A DNA stretch of 64,000 bases from Cladochytrium replicatum (GCA_025526935.1 JAHLKD010000001.1:682001-746000), one strand, 5' to 3'; shown: positions 32,186 through 44,813, counted from the first letter of the stretch. A program made the numbers and translations. The notes: generated by a model not told the origin, from the sequence alone.

Positions 32186-35100
32186 ATGCATGAATGGATG
32201 CAGGTTAATGAGTTCGAGACGGAGCTCTCAAACAGCTTGAACAGAACGCCCCAATCTCCAACTGCTCAAAATCGCCCGAACTCCACCCAGAATTCCGCCT
32301 CAGATTCTCCAGCTCCTTTATCACCCGTATTGAAGAGGGCCGGACGAGTATCCGAGTCGGATGACACCCGCCGCCCACGCTTCTCAAGCGATGGCAGAAC
32401 AAATGTTGCCACTGTAGCAGAGGACTTGTTTGGTGCGTGGGGACGTAGTCGCACAGTATCTGAAGTTGGGTTGGTACCATTTTAGTCTCCTTTGATCTAA
32501 CTAAGTGCCGATTTCATCTGTAAGCCCAGATACACTTCTTCCTGAAGCCCCGACTGAAGCAGGTATGGGCAAAAAGCTTGTACTCATACTGATTTATGTT
32601 GTGATTCATTTTTCAAAAGACTTCAGAAAAGCCTTGGAAGACCTAACAAGGCACCTTGATACAACAAGGAGGATGCTGTTCAAGGAAAGGGAACAGGTTT
32701 GAATATCCATACCGTGATGGATCAAATACTAATGGGTCCGAAAAAATAGCATGAGCACGCGTTGAGTGCCAGAGTTAGGGAGCTAGAGATTGCACACGAT
32801 CGGGCGAACAATCTGGATAATGAACTTCGACAGCTTCGAATCAAATCGAAGTTGAAGATCACTCAGATTCAAAAGGAGCTTGATCTGTTCAAACAGCCGA
32901 ATTCCAATCCGCCAGATGAGATATCTGTCGAATCACCAAATACTCAGATTGCCAAAGCTGCAGACGATTCGGCAGCGGAGGAGAGGAGACGCGAAGAATT
33001 GAGCGCACTGAGATTAGAAGTGAGGGATTTGTCCTCGCAGTTGGGCGCTGTCACTCGGGAACGCGACGAAGCTTTGTCACGGCTGGCCCCACATGAATCA
33101 GACAACGAAAGACTTGAAGGTGCCGGTGACGAAGAGATTGAGAAACTAAGGAATCGATTGAGACGATTGGAAACAAGCGAAGATATTGCATCCCAGAAAG
33201 CAAATGAAGCACTCGAGGAGCTCAGAATTTTGCAAGAACGTATGCGACAATCTGTTGTTGATACAGATTTACCGATCACATCGATGGAGGGTTGTCAGCG
33301 CTGCCTCCAAAGAGATGAAAAGCGGAGCGATTTGGTATCAGCTGTCTCGGATGAGTTGAAGTCAAAGACAATGGAGTTGGGAAGCTCGAAACGACAAATT
33401 GACGATCTGAAACGAGAACTTGAAATTGCGAACTCTGCTATTATTATCTTGAGAGAGGAAAATGAACGTCGTAAAGCTGGTGACGAAGCCGCAGAAGCGA
33501 TCAGCGTCGTGCGTTGCTTCATTATATTCCTGTTTTAAGTGTGTTTATTTTTGGGATTGCAGAAGGAGAAGGAGCTTAATGCAAGAATAATACTGTTGGA
33601 AGAGCGGAACTTCACCCTTGAAGAACAGGTTAGTATCAGGTACTGCTCCGTGTTGAAATTTCACGCGCGTTCCTTAGATAAAGGACACGAAATTACAGCT
33701 TACGGCCAAGCAACTCGAATTGAACAACCTATATGAGACTCTTTCAACTAGAACCTGTATGCGTAGTGTCAAACCCACTGTGTTTTCGACTAAACCAGCT
33801 ATGTATTATCTAGCGGAGTTTGAGCAATCAAGCAAAGAGTATGAAGAGCGGATAAAGAGACAGAAAGGTATTTGATTGAAGAAGGGTTGACGAAATATCA
33901 AACCTCGGTTTCAATAGGCATTTTGGTGGGGGCAAACAAGGGAATCACCGAGTTCAAAATTAAGCTCGAGGCCAAAGAAAAGGAATTTGAGCGTTTAAAT
34001 GCCGATTTTGTCGACCTGAAGAACCAGCTGGGTACGATCACCATCAAGTATGATGATGCAAATCGTGAGTTGATACAACAATTGCGCACATGACAACGCT
34101 TATGTGTGATGTTAGAAATGCTTAACAAAGTGACCGCGCAGTCTGTTCACGAGCGTAGCGCGAAGACAACGGCTATACAGGGGATGGTTGTACCTTCATG
34201 AATATTTAACACAACAAACTCTTATCCTTTGCTTGGGTAGGAGCGTGCATTGGAGGCCAGCAAACAGGAGTTAGAAGACTTGAGAGCTGAATTCAATGGC
34301 TACAAAATTCGCGCGCATGCAGCTATTCAGAAATCTGGTGGTCCAAATATTCATCAATCCAGGATCCAGGAGCTGGAGGCAGAGAAACGGACAATGGAGC
34401 GCGATCTAATGTTTGTAAATTTAATTACAGAATGCCGCGGATTACTGATCCCAGGCCTCGTGTAGGTCGAAGGCGTCGGAAATAGTGCAGTTTTCGCTTC
34501 GTGTCCAGTCACTTCAAAGTGAGCTTTCGACCGCAGCTGAACAGATGACCAGCATGGAGATTGAGATGGATCGCCTCGAATCCAAGGTTCTTGAATCTCA
34601 CCGGCTAAGGGAGCAGTTGGAGGATTCTGAGCGAAAGGCACGAATTGAGCGCGACATGCATCAAGAAGGTGATATACAGTTGGAGCATTTATTCTTCGTA
34701 GACTTATCAGGTTGAAAGCTCTCAGGTTGAAAGATGCCCAGCTCCAACCGCTGCTTGAAGCCACCCGTGCCGAAATACATAAAAAATATGTCGAGATGGA
34801 AGAGAAGCTCCACAGCAAAGACGAGCAGAACCAATCATTAAATGCCATTTCTGAGGTACAGGGTCATTTCATTTTATAACGAAATAGCTTGTCTAATTAA
34901 GCTCATACTTAGCGACTGAATAATGACCTGTCTTCCGTTCGTGAAGAGGTTTCGAGAGCTCAGGCGGAGATACAGTCCCTCAGAATCGTTGCGGATGCGC
35001 ATCGAAGTGGGTTGACCAACGAAGCAAAATCACCGACAATCGCATCACCACCAGCTAACCCTTTCAGCGCGGGTTCGTCAAGAACAACAAGCCGATATCC

Positions 35101-35820
35101 CTTAGACGGTGCGATGAAAATAAGCTGTCTTCTTTTCAACTTATCACTCTAAATCGCACGACGTAGATTCCGGGAGTCACAACACGGATACAACAGTATC
35201 ACCTCGAGCATCCAGTACATATTTCAACTTGCAGACCGCACAATTTGTTCCCACTGTCGACGTTACGCCAACAGGTCCAACATTTAGAGAGCGTGAATTT
35301 GCAATGCAACTGCAACAATTGTCCGAGCTTTTGAGCGACAGTGACAGGACGAATCAGCGATTAGCAGAACAGGAGAAGGTAAACTTTTTGTTACGTTCGT
35401 TGAAAACTTCCCTCATGGCAGCTACACGGTAGATTCTAAAAGAGGAGATACGACGATTACAGAGGTCCGAGTCACTGGAGAAAACTCTGAATCTTGAATA
35501 CTTGCGTAACGTCATCGTTGCCTTCCTGGAAACCTCTTTGTCCAACCCGACCCGAGATAGCAGACAGCGGGAAAAGGACTTGATGGTACGCGAGAACCTC
35601 TCATCGTTCAGTTTGGTAGTAATGACATCACATTTCCAGTCGTTGGTTCCTGTTGTGAGCCAAATTCTGTATCTCTCACAAAATGAAGTTGCACGGTAAG
35701 TTATCCTGCCTATGCCATTGGTGTTCTCAAGGAGTTTGTAAACACAATTTTAGGCTTAAAGGAGTCATTCAAAAGGCAACAAATGAGCCACCTCATTCAT
35801 CATTTTTTGGAATCCTTTGA
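32186..35820 (+). CDS. Golgin with C-terminal GRIP domain
   Basis: A trans-Golgi tethering protein that binds Arl1 through its GRIP domain. The N-terminus (FETELSNSLNRTPQSPTAQN) is Ser/Pro-rich, with ATG candidates at 32186 and 32198. The middle 600 or more codons form heptad coiled coil, for example ARVRELEIAHDRANNLDNEL and LQSELSTAAEQMTSMEIEM. The last exons give ESLEKTLNLEYLRNVIVAF and, after two GT–AG introns, SLVPVVSQILYLSQNEVARL then KGVIQ. That is the GRIP pattern, including the Tyr of NLEYLrNv that contacts Arl1. The stop is at 35818–35820. At least ten introns are present. No frameshift is evident in the exons I followed. Confidence 0.8.
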
Positions 35821-35843
35821 CATCTCGTGAGGCCAGGACAACG

Positions 35844-36860
35844 TCAGCTGCTACCACGTGTGTAAATTACAGTGATTGCCAAACCCAGAAAACACAATGG
35901 ACATGGTCTAATATCCAAGAGCAGAACTTCCATTTTCATTATCATTCTCCGATCTGATTGCCAAGTCGCCAAACACCCTCCCCGACTTGATGGGCTTGAC
36001 GTATAAGAAACACCTTGCAACAATGCGGCAGGATTAATCATTTCGTGTCTTGCCTAGAGAAAATTGCATAAATAAACGTGGAAATAAATAGATACCAAAT
36101 TTGCTGAAAATCGTTTTGAGCGTCCGTAGTTCATCGACCCATAGACTGAACGCAATGTGGCACTCATAGTAGCTGCCCCCTCCGGTTACGCAAGAATAAG
36201 CTAACAGTTAATGTACCGGTTCAAAGCGGATTGCAAGTTCATCCCAATTGCTATGCCTACATCTGGACAGGTGGGATTAACAGCTGATAATCACCGCAAC
36301 GGCGTATAATTGGGTGCGATATCAATGCATGCGATGAGACATACAACCGTCTTTCGTTTAGTGGTGAGGCAGAAAGATCCGTAGTCAAGCAGGGTAGCGT
36401 CGCGGTTTGTGTCCGGGTTCGTATTGGACGGAGATGCAGGTAGATTTTCAGGATTTGAGGCAACTAGCCCGTTTGGAGAGTAGGGAGAAGGTGTGCTGAC
36501 GGGTTCAAGTGGTAGGATCACACCTTGCTCTTCTGTCCACTCACATCGAAAGGAAATTAGCTAACGCACTGTTAGACGGCGTTCTGTCAAACGTTGTCGA
36601 GGGTGAATTTCATCTGACACTGGTTGGGATTTCTCAGCAACGGCAATCGCTGCAAAACGAAGCAACTTTTCCGCCAACTTCATTGGATTCCTCATCCCAA
36701 CCTGCTCCTAATAGGGGACTTTGCGGAACAAATGCCTGTGATTGTGAGGGTTTCCGCCTTCAACGGATGCATACTCGGAGCGCAATACTGATGAAGGTAC
36801 GCTGATTCGCTCGATGCGATTGAACTGTGTCAATGCTTCAGTCGACGGTGGGATCAGCTC
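35844..36860 (-). other. Unresolved stretch between golgin and ALG2
   Basis: Minus-strand frames contain coding-looking pieces, for example LLDYGSFCLTTKRKTVVCLI, ACIDIAPNYTPL and MKLAEKLLRFAAIAVAEKS. I cannot chain them into a gene or match a family. They may be exons of a short unknown gene or decayed sequence. Confidence 0.25.
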
Positions 36861-37080
36861 ATAGGATCCGAATTGTGTATGCCGCGGCCCGTCGTAGTCG
36901 TGAACCGAGTGCAGAAGCGAAACGATAGCGTACCGATGCTACTCCGAACGTGTGTTGCAGGATCAGAGAAGTGCGAAAGGGCAGTTCTGGCATGATTCGC
37001 TGCCATCTTTGATCTGGAAGATAAATTTGAGAGGGGTGGATCAGCACTTGCAAACGTGTGCCAGTGGCGGTGTTAACCAC

Positions 37081-38771
37081 ATGGCAGAAACGAAACGAAA
37101 GATTGCGTTTGTCCACCCGGACTTGGGCATCGGTGAGTGCGGAATGCACGTGGAGACGACGGTGTGTTGACGTTAGAATCTACAGGTGGTGCTGAGAGAC
37201 TGGTTGTCGATGCAGCAATCGGGTTGAGGAACCGTGGTAATGAAGTGACCATCTACACATCCCACTATGATCCTGCACATGCCTTTGAGGAAACACGAAA
37301 CGGTAAGCTGTACTGAGTTGGTCTATTAGTTACAATTCTGAATATTGTTTATTCCGATTAGGAGCCCTAAAAGTTGTGGTCAGAGGAGACTGGATTCCAC
37401 GCAGCATTGGTGGAAAAGCACACGTCTTGTTCGCTATTCTGCGGAACATCTACTTGGTCTTAACGATCGTCTTGAGCCACTTCATATTTGAAACGTCCTT
37501 TGATGTGTTCTTCGTCGACCAAATTTCTGCCGGCAACTTTCTACTTCGACTTACCTCATCTAAAGTTTGTACATATTGCTGTTGGAATGTATAAGATAAT
37601 TAACCCGGGCTCAATTTAGATTTTGTTCTACTGCCATTTTCCTGACAAGCTTTTAACTCGCCGCGAATCATGGGCAAAGTACCTCTACCGTCTTCCGTTT
37701 GATTTCCTAGAGGAGTGGACTACTCGTACGAGAACACGTATTCTGTTAACTATCACTTGTTTGACTTTCAAGCAGGAATGGCGGATGAAATCGTTGTCAA
37801 CAGCAAGTTCACCGCTACCACTTTCAAGGAGGTGTTTCCGTTGGTTTCAAGTTACCCTCAGGTCCTTTACCCTGGTATTAACTTGACATCATACGAAGTT
37901 CCAGTGGACTTTGACGATCCCAAGGTGAAACTGCTCCAAACGTGAGATCACAAAGCCGTTGCTTCCCCCTTCCGCTAACAATTTCCCAAAGCTCCCGGAA
38001 GTTCGTAGTATCAATCAATCGCTTTGAGCGAAAGAAAAACATTAATCTCGCCATCCAGGCTTTCAACAAACTTCGTGCAAGGAGTCCTGCTTACAAGGAC
38101 CTTTTCCTTGTAGTCGCAGGTTAGTCTCAGAACCACATGATATCCAGCCATTAAAGCTTCTGTCAGGTGGCTATGATGAGCGTGTCCGCGAGAACGTCGA
38201 ACACCACAAGGAGCTCGACGCGTTGGCCCGAGGCTCTGGTCTCACCGTGTTCACCATCGACTCCAGTTCACCCCCCAAGGGACCCGTTCCCGAAGTCGAC
38301 GTGCTTTTTGTCCTCACCTTCACCGAAGCTCAGCGCACCTACCTCCTGGAAACCGCGTGCGCACTTCTGTACACACCCAAGGACGAACACTTTGGTATTG
38401 CCCCCATAGAGGCTCTGTACCACCGGCTTCCTGTGGTCGCGTTGAACTCTGGTGGACCGAAGGAAACTTTGGGATTGGCGTTGTCTGGCGTTACCGTGGA
38501 TACGAAGCGCGGAGCGGATGCTTTCGCAGATGGAATTGAGCGGATGCTGACCTTGCCCGAAAGCCAGAAGAAGACAATGGTCGATCGGGGTAGGAGTGCG
38601 GTTGAAGAGAAGTTCAGCTCCAAGGCGTTCGGGGACGCGCTGGAAGTCATTGTGAATCGACTTGCGGACGGTGAAACCAACGGAGAAGGTTCTTACACAT
38701 TTAAGCTAACTCTCGGCCTCATCTTCCAAGTCGTTTGCATTGCCATCTACGTGAAATTTACTTACTATTAA
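37081..38771 (+). CDS. ALG2: ALG2 alpha-1,3/1,6-mannosyltransferase
   Basis: Adds the second and third mannoses to the dolichol-linked oligosaccharide on the cytosolic face of the ER. The start is [20 protein letters not shown], the GT4 nucleotide-sugar fold with the family's [11 protein letters not shown]. Then come [99 protein letters not shown] and the catalytic-domain signature [22 protein letters not shown]-terminal membrane helix ([19 protein letters not shown]) closes the protein at 38771. Six short introns with good borders join in frame, so it is functional. Confidence 0.95.
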
Positions 38772-40388
38772 ACTCGGTAATTCAAATAGAGTTGTTTGTT
38801 GGACTACGCTATTTGCTTGGGGTGAGAAAAAGGGTTTCAGCTTTCCACTGACACTCTGTAGTTAATGTTTTCCGTTAATAATGTCTCCCGTTTAAAAACC
38901 GCTGAGTTTTCGTTTCAGCTCCCACTGACCGCCAATGCATGAAGAATATTTGGACTCAGGCTGACCAAGTGTAGATGCATTTAGACATTTGGACACCGGA
39001 TATCTTCAAAAATGCCACTGCATTTGAGAAAAGTCAGCAGATACATGAGCTTCGTTCTGACGACGATCATTTAGACATTTCCGGATCTACCGGGTGGCAA
39101 CCCCACCCCACTCCTCCTGCAACCCCGTTCGGTAATTGTTCACAGAGCCGGTGTTTTAATTTTAAGTACGAGTTCAAACATCACTCAAGTATGCATCACC
39201 GCTCTGCCAACCATCACTCCCCACAACCCATCACCAGTCCTGGCTTTGAAGATCTGAACTTCCTATTTCCCAAGATGTAAATATTTTTTGTGCTGAAAAT
39301 TTTATGTGAGTTGATGAATAGGTTGCATTTCCGGCCCATACATTCCATGATATGGACTCTTGCTTGATTCATGAGGAACTTGCAGTCCTTGAGGAAGTTC
39401 TTTAAAGATTATACGGATCACCTCCTCGATCCAGGCGGCTAAACATGTTGGGCGATCAAGGTTTGCACTTCTATACATCACAACGACCACAATTTTGCCA
39501 CCAGCGTGCTCTCGATTACTGGCTCGGTGTTTGGCTGAAGAAAGTACATCACTCTCATCAACGTCATTTCATATCAACCATTTTCGCGATGCCCTCTGCA
39601 AGCATATCTTGGAGAATCCAGAGATTTGAGGTGAATACAGAGCAATTAGGTAGTCTGTGATTAACCAGATCTCCAAAAGTCTCTCCTCAGCTCACAAGGG
39701 AGAACAATGCTACATAAACAGCTTTCGTCAACTCCAGAAGGTTAAAATCGGTATGGCTGTTATCCTCGATCCAGCAAAATTAGTTTTATGGAGTGTTTCT
39801 TGTTGATTTAAAGATGACAAGCTCGGATTTTCTCCTTGGTTTATTGTACCCTCAATTGTCTCCGAGACGTAACACCACATCGGCATCAACCGTTCAGGCG
39901 GAGTACGAACATTGCCTTGAGCAATTCCAGTTTTACTGGTTAGATTTGGATTCTCTCCAAGCTTGGCAGCTGAGCTGGTTCGACTTTTGTCACGGACTTT
40001 TGATGTGCCAATCACATTCTGAAGCCCGATAGCGACTAGTGCTTGTGCAAGTGCGCATTGGAAAAATGAAGTTTGGAATGTACTCCATTGAGCAGGCCAT
40101 TTTCATGCAATCCAACTGTTCTGCACAACAGCACTTCAAGAATTAAACTTTGGAGCAGTGTCATACTCGATATACATGAAGCCTTTCCTGCTTTAGAACA
40201 AAAAAAACGCTCTTCATGATCGTCATGAACATACACGCCAAAATTTTTCAAGAAATATGTCACCTGAAAGAATGCTAAAATGTACCGCGATTTTGAAAGA
40301 AGACGGGGGGTAGATTCTGGCATAAAAAGAGTAGTCCCACCGACAACCATCCACACGTCCAGCTACCAACGACAGTGCTTACGTCCAA
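38772..40388. other. Gene-poor stretch with decayed-looking ORFs
   Basis: Short frames on both strands were examined. These include plus-strand MHLDIWTPDIFKNATAFEKS (38973–39280), minus-strand PTCLAAWIEEVIRIIFKEL (39302–39490) and a minus-strand frame with TPPERLMPMWCYVSETI (39728–40015). Their composition looks partly coding, but no family or exon chain is recognised. They may be remnants of mobile elements. Confidence 0.3.
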
Positions 40389-41359
40389 ATGATGGGAACC
40401 TCAGTCATTCACGATGTCGCCCAAGACCAAATTGTCTTGCTCGGCGATTCCATCACCCAAATCATGAGCAAGCAAACCTTCCGTTTTACATCAGTTGCCT
40501 TCGTTGTTGCTTCGTCAAGCGGAGGTCTTGCTGGCCTCCTTTATACTGTTGGAATTATCGCGATCGCTATGCAGATATTCTTACACAGGAAACGGGACTG
40601 AGACGAGTGATGGAAAATCTCTTTCAGTAATGGGGGCTTCAGGTCTGTCCCGCTTACCACTATCAGCGCAGGCTGGATATCATTAATCGCGGTTTATCCA
40701 GTTACAACACGGTGCGATGATGGTTTACCAACTGACTGTCCATTGGGCACTAATGAACTTCTTCTTGTAGAAATGGGTTAAACCAGTCGTTCGTTCAATT
40801 CTTGCCGCAACCCTTCCCGGCACTGGTGCTGCGACTGTACTCTGGGTCAGTGTATTTCTCAGTGCAAACGACTCTGTCTTTGCTGATGGTGAAGAATATG
40901 GCTCACTTAAATAACCTGAACGAAATCATTTCTACTATTCTCACCGCAACTCCCAATGCTAGGGTCATGCTCGTAAGTCCTCCTCCACTCCACGAATATC
41001 GCTTGGGTGCCGTTTGGGAGGAGCGTGAATTCCCAAAAGTTACGCTCGTTTGATAATGCACTTGTGTACTACAGAGGTCCGGTGATGAGGTTGGGCTACC
41101 ATGGGAGCAGCGGGACGCAAGTGTCGCCTTTTTAGACCTTTTCACGACCCTCTTAGGTGAGGACAATTGCGACACGAGTGGAGTCGGGAAAGATCACTCC
41201 GACTGGGCGGAGCGTGTATAAGTGGAAAAGCTCGGAGAGGATGTGCTGCCGGACAGGTTGCATCTCGGGCCAACCGCGGACAAGCTTCTAGGTGACGCAT
41301 TGATCGACATAATCGCCAACAATGGGATGAGTCGGCTGCTCAGAATATCCAACCTCTGA
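40389..41359 (+). pseudogene. GDSL esterase, isoamyl-acetate hydrolase (IAH1) type, probably damaged
   Basis: SGNH/GDSL hydrolases of this branch cleave small acetate esters. The start MGTSVIHDVAQDQIVLLGDS has the nucleophile block GDSITQ. Further blocks are YHYQRRLDIINRGLSSYNT (block II Gly), LSANDSVFADGEEY (block III Asn), NNLNEIISTILTATPNARVM then LVSPPPLHE, and DVLPDRLHLGPTADKLLGDA, where D-x-L-H-L carries the Asp/His pair. Between GEEY and NNLNEI the frame shifts by one base, and a TAA follows GKDHSDWAERV. Neither can be explained by a canonical intron that I can find. I therefore treat it as a pseudogene, though a misread intron is possible. Confidence 0.6.
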
Positions 41360-41506
41360 TGCCCTGGCACAGTGACATTAACAAGGACAAATTTGCCAGA
41401 ATCCCGTTTTGTCAATTTGCGAAAGTAGCTCAGTACATTTACTCTTAACGTCTCTCTCATAATATTCTCGTATTAATAGAAGTGAATCAATAACCTTTAC
41501 AAAACA

Positions 41507-42141
41507 TCACCAATTGTGGAAGATTGCAGAAACCTTTGCACCATTCACTTCAGCAACAACTCTGCTCCACCAAGGGTTACCTCCACACCAAACTCCGCGA
41601 ATCATGACTGAAACATCTGTTGATTGTTTATTATCATCACTTTCTGTCGCATCCACCATTCCAACGTCCACCACTTCTTTCGAAGACTGGTCGAAAAAGG
41701 GTTGTTCAATTATAACCGATTGATTTTGCTCACTCTTCTCCAACTCAGCCAATCTTTCGAGATATTTGCGCTTGTTAGTTGGAGAGAAATGGCCATTGAT
41801 GAGCTGTTCCTGCTTGGCAATGGTTATGTTGTGGCTTTTGAAGAAGGCATGTGAATTCAAAAATGAATGTCGTTGTGCAAGTCAGCGATTGGCAGGTGTA
41901 TTGGGCTCGCATTAAATTCTCACTAGTTTAACAATTAAATGGGACCGCTGAAGGACTTACCTACCTGATCATGGAAGGGTTTTGCCTTTGGCGTAAATGC
42001 TCCATCGCCACTTAGTAATGAGAGGTGTACGATCCATGTACCCATGAGCTTAATTGACTGTGCGCAATGACTAATCACTAAGCCAATTTTGTACGGGGTT
42101 TGGCTATTCCCAGCACTGGACGACCCCCACTCGATTCCCAC
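41507..42141 (-). CDS. Hypothetical protein, two exons
   Basis: The upstream piece (about 41963–42141) reads GIEWGSSSAGNSQTPYKIGL through FHDQ and ends at a GTAGGT splice donor. The downstream piece (41507–41860) reads HNITIAKQEQLINGHFSPTN, a charged KYLERLAELEKSEQNQ helix, an acidic linker and the end RVVAEVNGAKVSAIFHNW. I do not recognise the family. It has no signal peptide and no membrane segment. The composition and the splice-compatible ends favour a real gene; its start is uncertain. Confidence 0.4.
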
Positions 42142-42234
42142 CTATTCTCTCACTTTAACGAACACCAAACAACGTCAACAACAACAACATACACTCGAAA
42201 AGGACTACACAAACTTAAAGCCGATCTACTCAAT

Positions 42235-43274
42235 ATGTCATCTGTTGATGAGCCTACTGACAATGGGTGACATATAGTCCCATCAGCTATGTTCCCGTTC
42301 TTCCTTCTCTCTCCAGTAGAACTCATAATTTCATGGCATCTTTACAGGATGACATGGAGAGGAAGGGTTGTATTATCTTCATTATTCAACTGCTACAACA
42401 CTCTCCGCGTCGAAATCCCCTTTGTATGCAATTTTTTCGGCTCACCGATTCGTCACATGCGACCAAAAATTCGACTTGCGGGGATGCCAGAAGGGACAAT
42501 TTCAATTCTCAGAGCTTGTTCCCGTCATTCTTTTTTCCCTTTTATTTCTTCTTCTCCTTGAGTTCTTTATTTGTTTTGTATTTCATTTTAGTCTTTTTGT
42601 CTGTTGTTTCGGGGTACGTGCATAGACCAGGAGACGAGCCCCCTGTCGCCTAGCCGTATGGAGAGGGTAGAGTATCCAGGGTCGAGAACGATTCGTCGTT
42701 CTCAGAAGTTTGAAAGCCCTTATTCCATTATTACGTAACCGATACAGTATTCATCGGATCAATGCAACTTTGTGTTTCGTCTTGCAGTTGCACATAGAGT
42801 GTATGACCACCGGAACTGTCTCTTTCTCTGGCTTCGTCCACTCAGGCAACTCTTTCAATTCTTATCGTAGGATCAACACCTTGTCACGACGAGTTTAGAG
42901 GAGTAATCAAAATACAGGATGTGCGGGCGACTGAGAAGGATCGCGTGGTGATGGTGAAATCGTTCCGTCCAGGAGATATTGTTCGGTAAGGATGTTACAC
43001 ACTGACTCAATGCCGTATAGTCATGTTTTGCAAAGCCTAAGTCTTCGCTTTGGGAGACTCACGAAGTTACCACCATCTTTCATATGCAAAGAATGAGTTA
43101 GGAGTCATTTTTGCTACTAGCTTGGCGGGTTTCACAGAACAGATGATCTGTCCAAGAACCAAGGTTTTTCCGACTGATGATTTTCAAATGGATTATGGGA
43201 CTCACAGAGCATCAGGCTATCGAAAACAGGAAACGTTCAAAACCAGTGTGAGCCAAGCACCGAACATTTCGTGA
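42235..43274 (+). CDS. CSL4: Exosome cap subunit CSL4
   Basis: An S1-domain RNA-binding cap protein of the RNA exosome. Exon 1 starts MSSVDEPTDNG at 42235 and the next gives RTHNFMASLQ. The S1 region is HDEFRGVIKIQDVRATEKDR then VVMVKSFRPGDIVR, followed after a GT–AG intron by GDSRSYHLSYAKNELGVIFA TSLAG split across the family's diagnostic end. The closing CPRT of EQMICPRTKVF matches the mQCPrT zinc-site region of CSL4. A puzzle is the junction near 42800–42875: the only canonical intron there would create TGA, whereas ECVGSTPCHDEFRG would need non-canonical borders. The central exons are not fully solved. Confidence 0.68.
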
Positions 43275-43318
43275 ATAAATATCCCCAGTTTCTTTATTGA
43301 TCGATTATCACCAAACTT

Positions 43319-43418
43319 GGTAACAACTATCTTTGTACAATCACCAAGCGATGTGTTCGATATCTATTGGTAACACCTGTCCTTGTACAATCACCAAGCA
43401 ATGTGTTCGATATCTACC
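43319..43418. repeat. 50-bp tandem duplication at the 3' end of the zinc-ribbon gene
   Basis: Two adjacent 50-base copies (43319–43368 and 43369–43418) share TGTACAATCACCAAGC and ATGTGTTCGATATCTA with about five differences. The second copy contains the predicted last codons and stop of the minus-strand gene, so the duplication extends its end. Confidence 0.85.
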
Positions 43419-44813
43419 AAACGTTGTTTCATTGAGTTTAAATTAGCTCGTCAGACGAACACTTACGCTCCCGTGTGCGCTGCTTCAAAAAAATCTTGCA
43501 TCCGCATTCCCTGCATCGCAGGCGTTGACTGGCACCACTTCCCTGCTCGCTAGTTGATCCTGGTACGAATTCGCGTGGAACACCACACTCTATCCATAGC
43601 GGTTAAGAAGAGTCCACGATTATTTTTGTTCAAATTGTGTTATATTACCGTAGCAGTTGTAGGCCATGATCTTGACCGGGGGAGACGAAGGTCCATCGTG
43701 ATGCCGCCAAGAAGTGCTGTTTTGATATTCCCGAAGAACATCGGCCTCTTCGTTGATGGTCCCTGAATAATTACTGTACACTGAATGAGACCTCGAGGGT
43801 TCTTCGCGAAAAGTTCCACCGAAATCCGAAGGCTCGCAAAGACTGTCTCCAGATTCATGAAACTGTTGTTCTTGTCCATCAGACAGTTGATCACGTTGAT
43901 TGACTAAATGCTCCGGAGATGGTGAATCAAATCCCCCCGGAGGTTGGTAATCCCCTTCCGGTTCAGGTGCATGACTCATTTCTGAGTAGGTTCTGGAGAA
44001 GTTTCGGTAGATTTCGCCGAGCTGCTTTTCTTGGTTGTGGCCGGATATACCCGTTCGCAGATTATGGTGGGAAACGAAATGTTCCGGAGAAGGGGAATCG
44101 TATTCACCTGGAAGTTGGTAATCCGGCTTGAGATCCACATCACATGTGTTTCCGTCGACTGATGAATCTGATCGCTGCATATGATGGGGAACGTATGGCA
44201 CCGGAGATGGATAATTGAATCCCCTCGGAGGTGCGTAATTCCCTTCGCTTTCGTCTAGTATACTTGCCCGTGCCTTTTCACCCTCACTTTCACTGCTTTC
44301 ATGAGGGTATTGCCAACCAAATGAATGTGCTGAAGCGAACTTGCGTGTGCTGTTTTCCCGTTGCGAGTCGCTGTAAATCAGGTCAGGGTCGAAACAACAT
44401 GCTCTTATTTTCTGATTACTTTGATCTGTGCTGAATTGAAGGTGTTGAAAGCTGACGTGGTGCTACAGACTCATTGTGATGAGTAGGGGAGAAACCCTCT
44501 GGAGTTAAGAATGAATATAGCAGTTAAAGAAGTGCATGAATAGAACTTCACCCCAATAATGGCACGAATACCTTCGAAAGCGATATCCTCTCTAATTCTA
44601 TCCCCCTGAGCACTGGATTCAACCATAAATCGATCGTTAGGCCCACACGGTGATGTCGAATCGATTGAAATTTCACCCTCCTCTAATTGGTCCTCGGATT
44701 CGCTCTCATCCTGCTAACCAACGCTTGTGAGTGGTTAACATTCCTGATTTGATGCACTAAACCTTAGAAAGAGAGAAGATTGCAAATGCACTGGTTAATA
44801 ATTCATGAGACAT
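43391..44813 (-). CDS. Acidic Ser/Pro-rich protein with C-terminal RPABC4/RPB12-type zinc ribbon
   Basis: The C-terminal part, after a GT–AG intron, reads MAYNCYECGVPREF and then QRLRCRECGCKIFLKQRTRE. This is the CxxC…CRECGyRI…KxRT zinc ribbon of the shared RNA polymerase subunit RPABC4. The upstream exon is open in the same frame for more than 190 codons. It is rich in Ser, Pro, Glu and Gln, with imperfect repeats such as GEYDSPSPEHFV, GGFDSPSPEHLV and RGFNYPSPVPYV. Farther upstream lies a DESESEDQLEEGEISID exon. RPABC4 is normally 50–70 residues. Either this is a fusion, or a short transcript starts at the ATG of MAYNC (43669). The final exon (HIEHIAW) is uncertain. Confidence 0.55.

Noticed and set aside
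43319-43418. A CRISPR-like repeat array.
   Set aside because: Two adjacent 50-base copies with no spacers in a eukaryotic genome are a simple tandem duplication.
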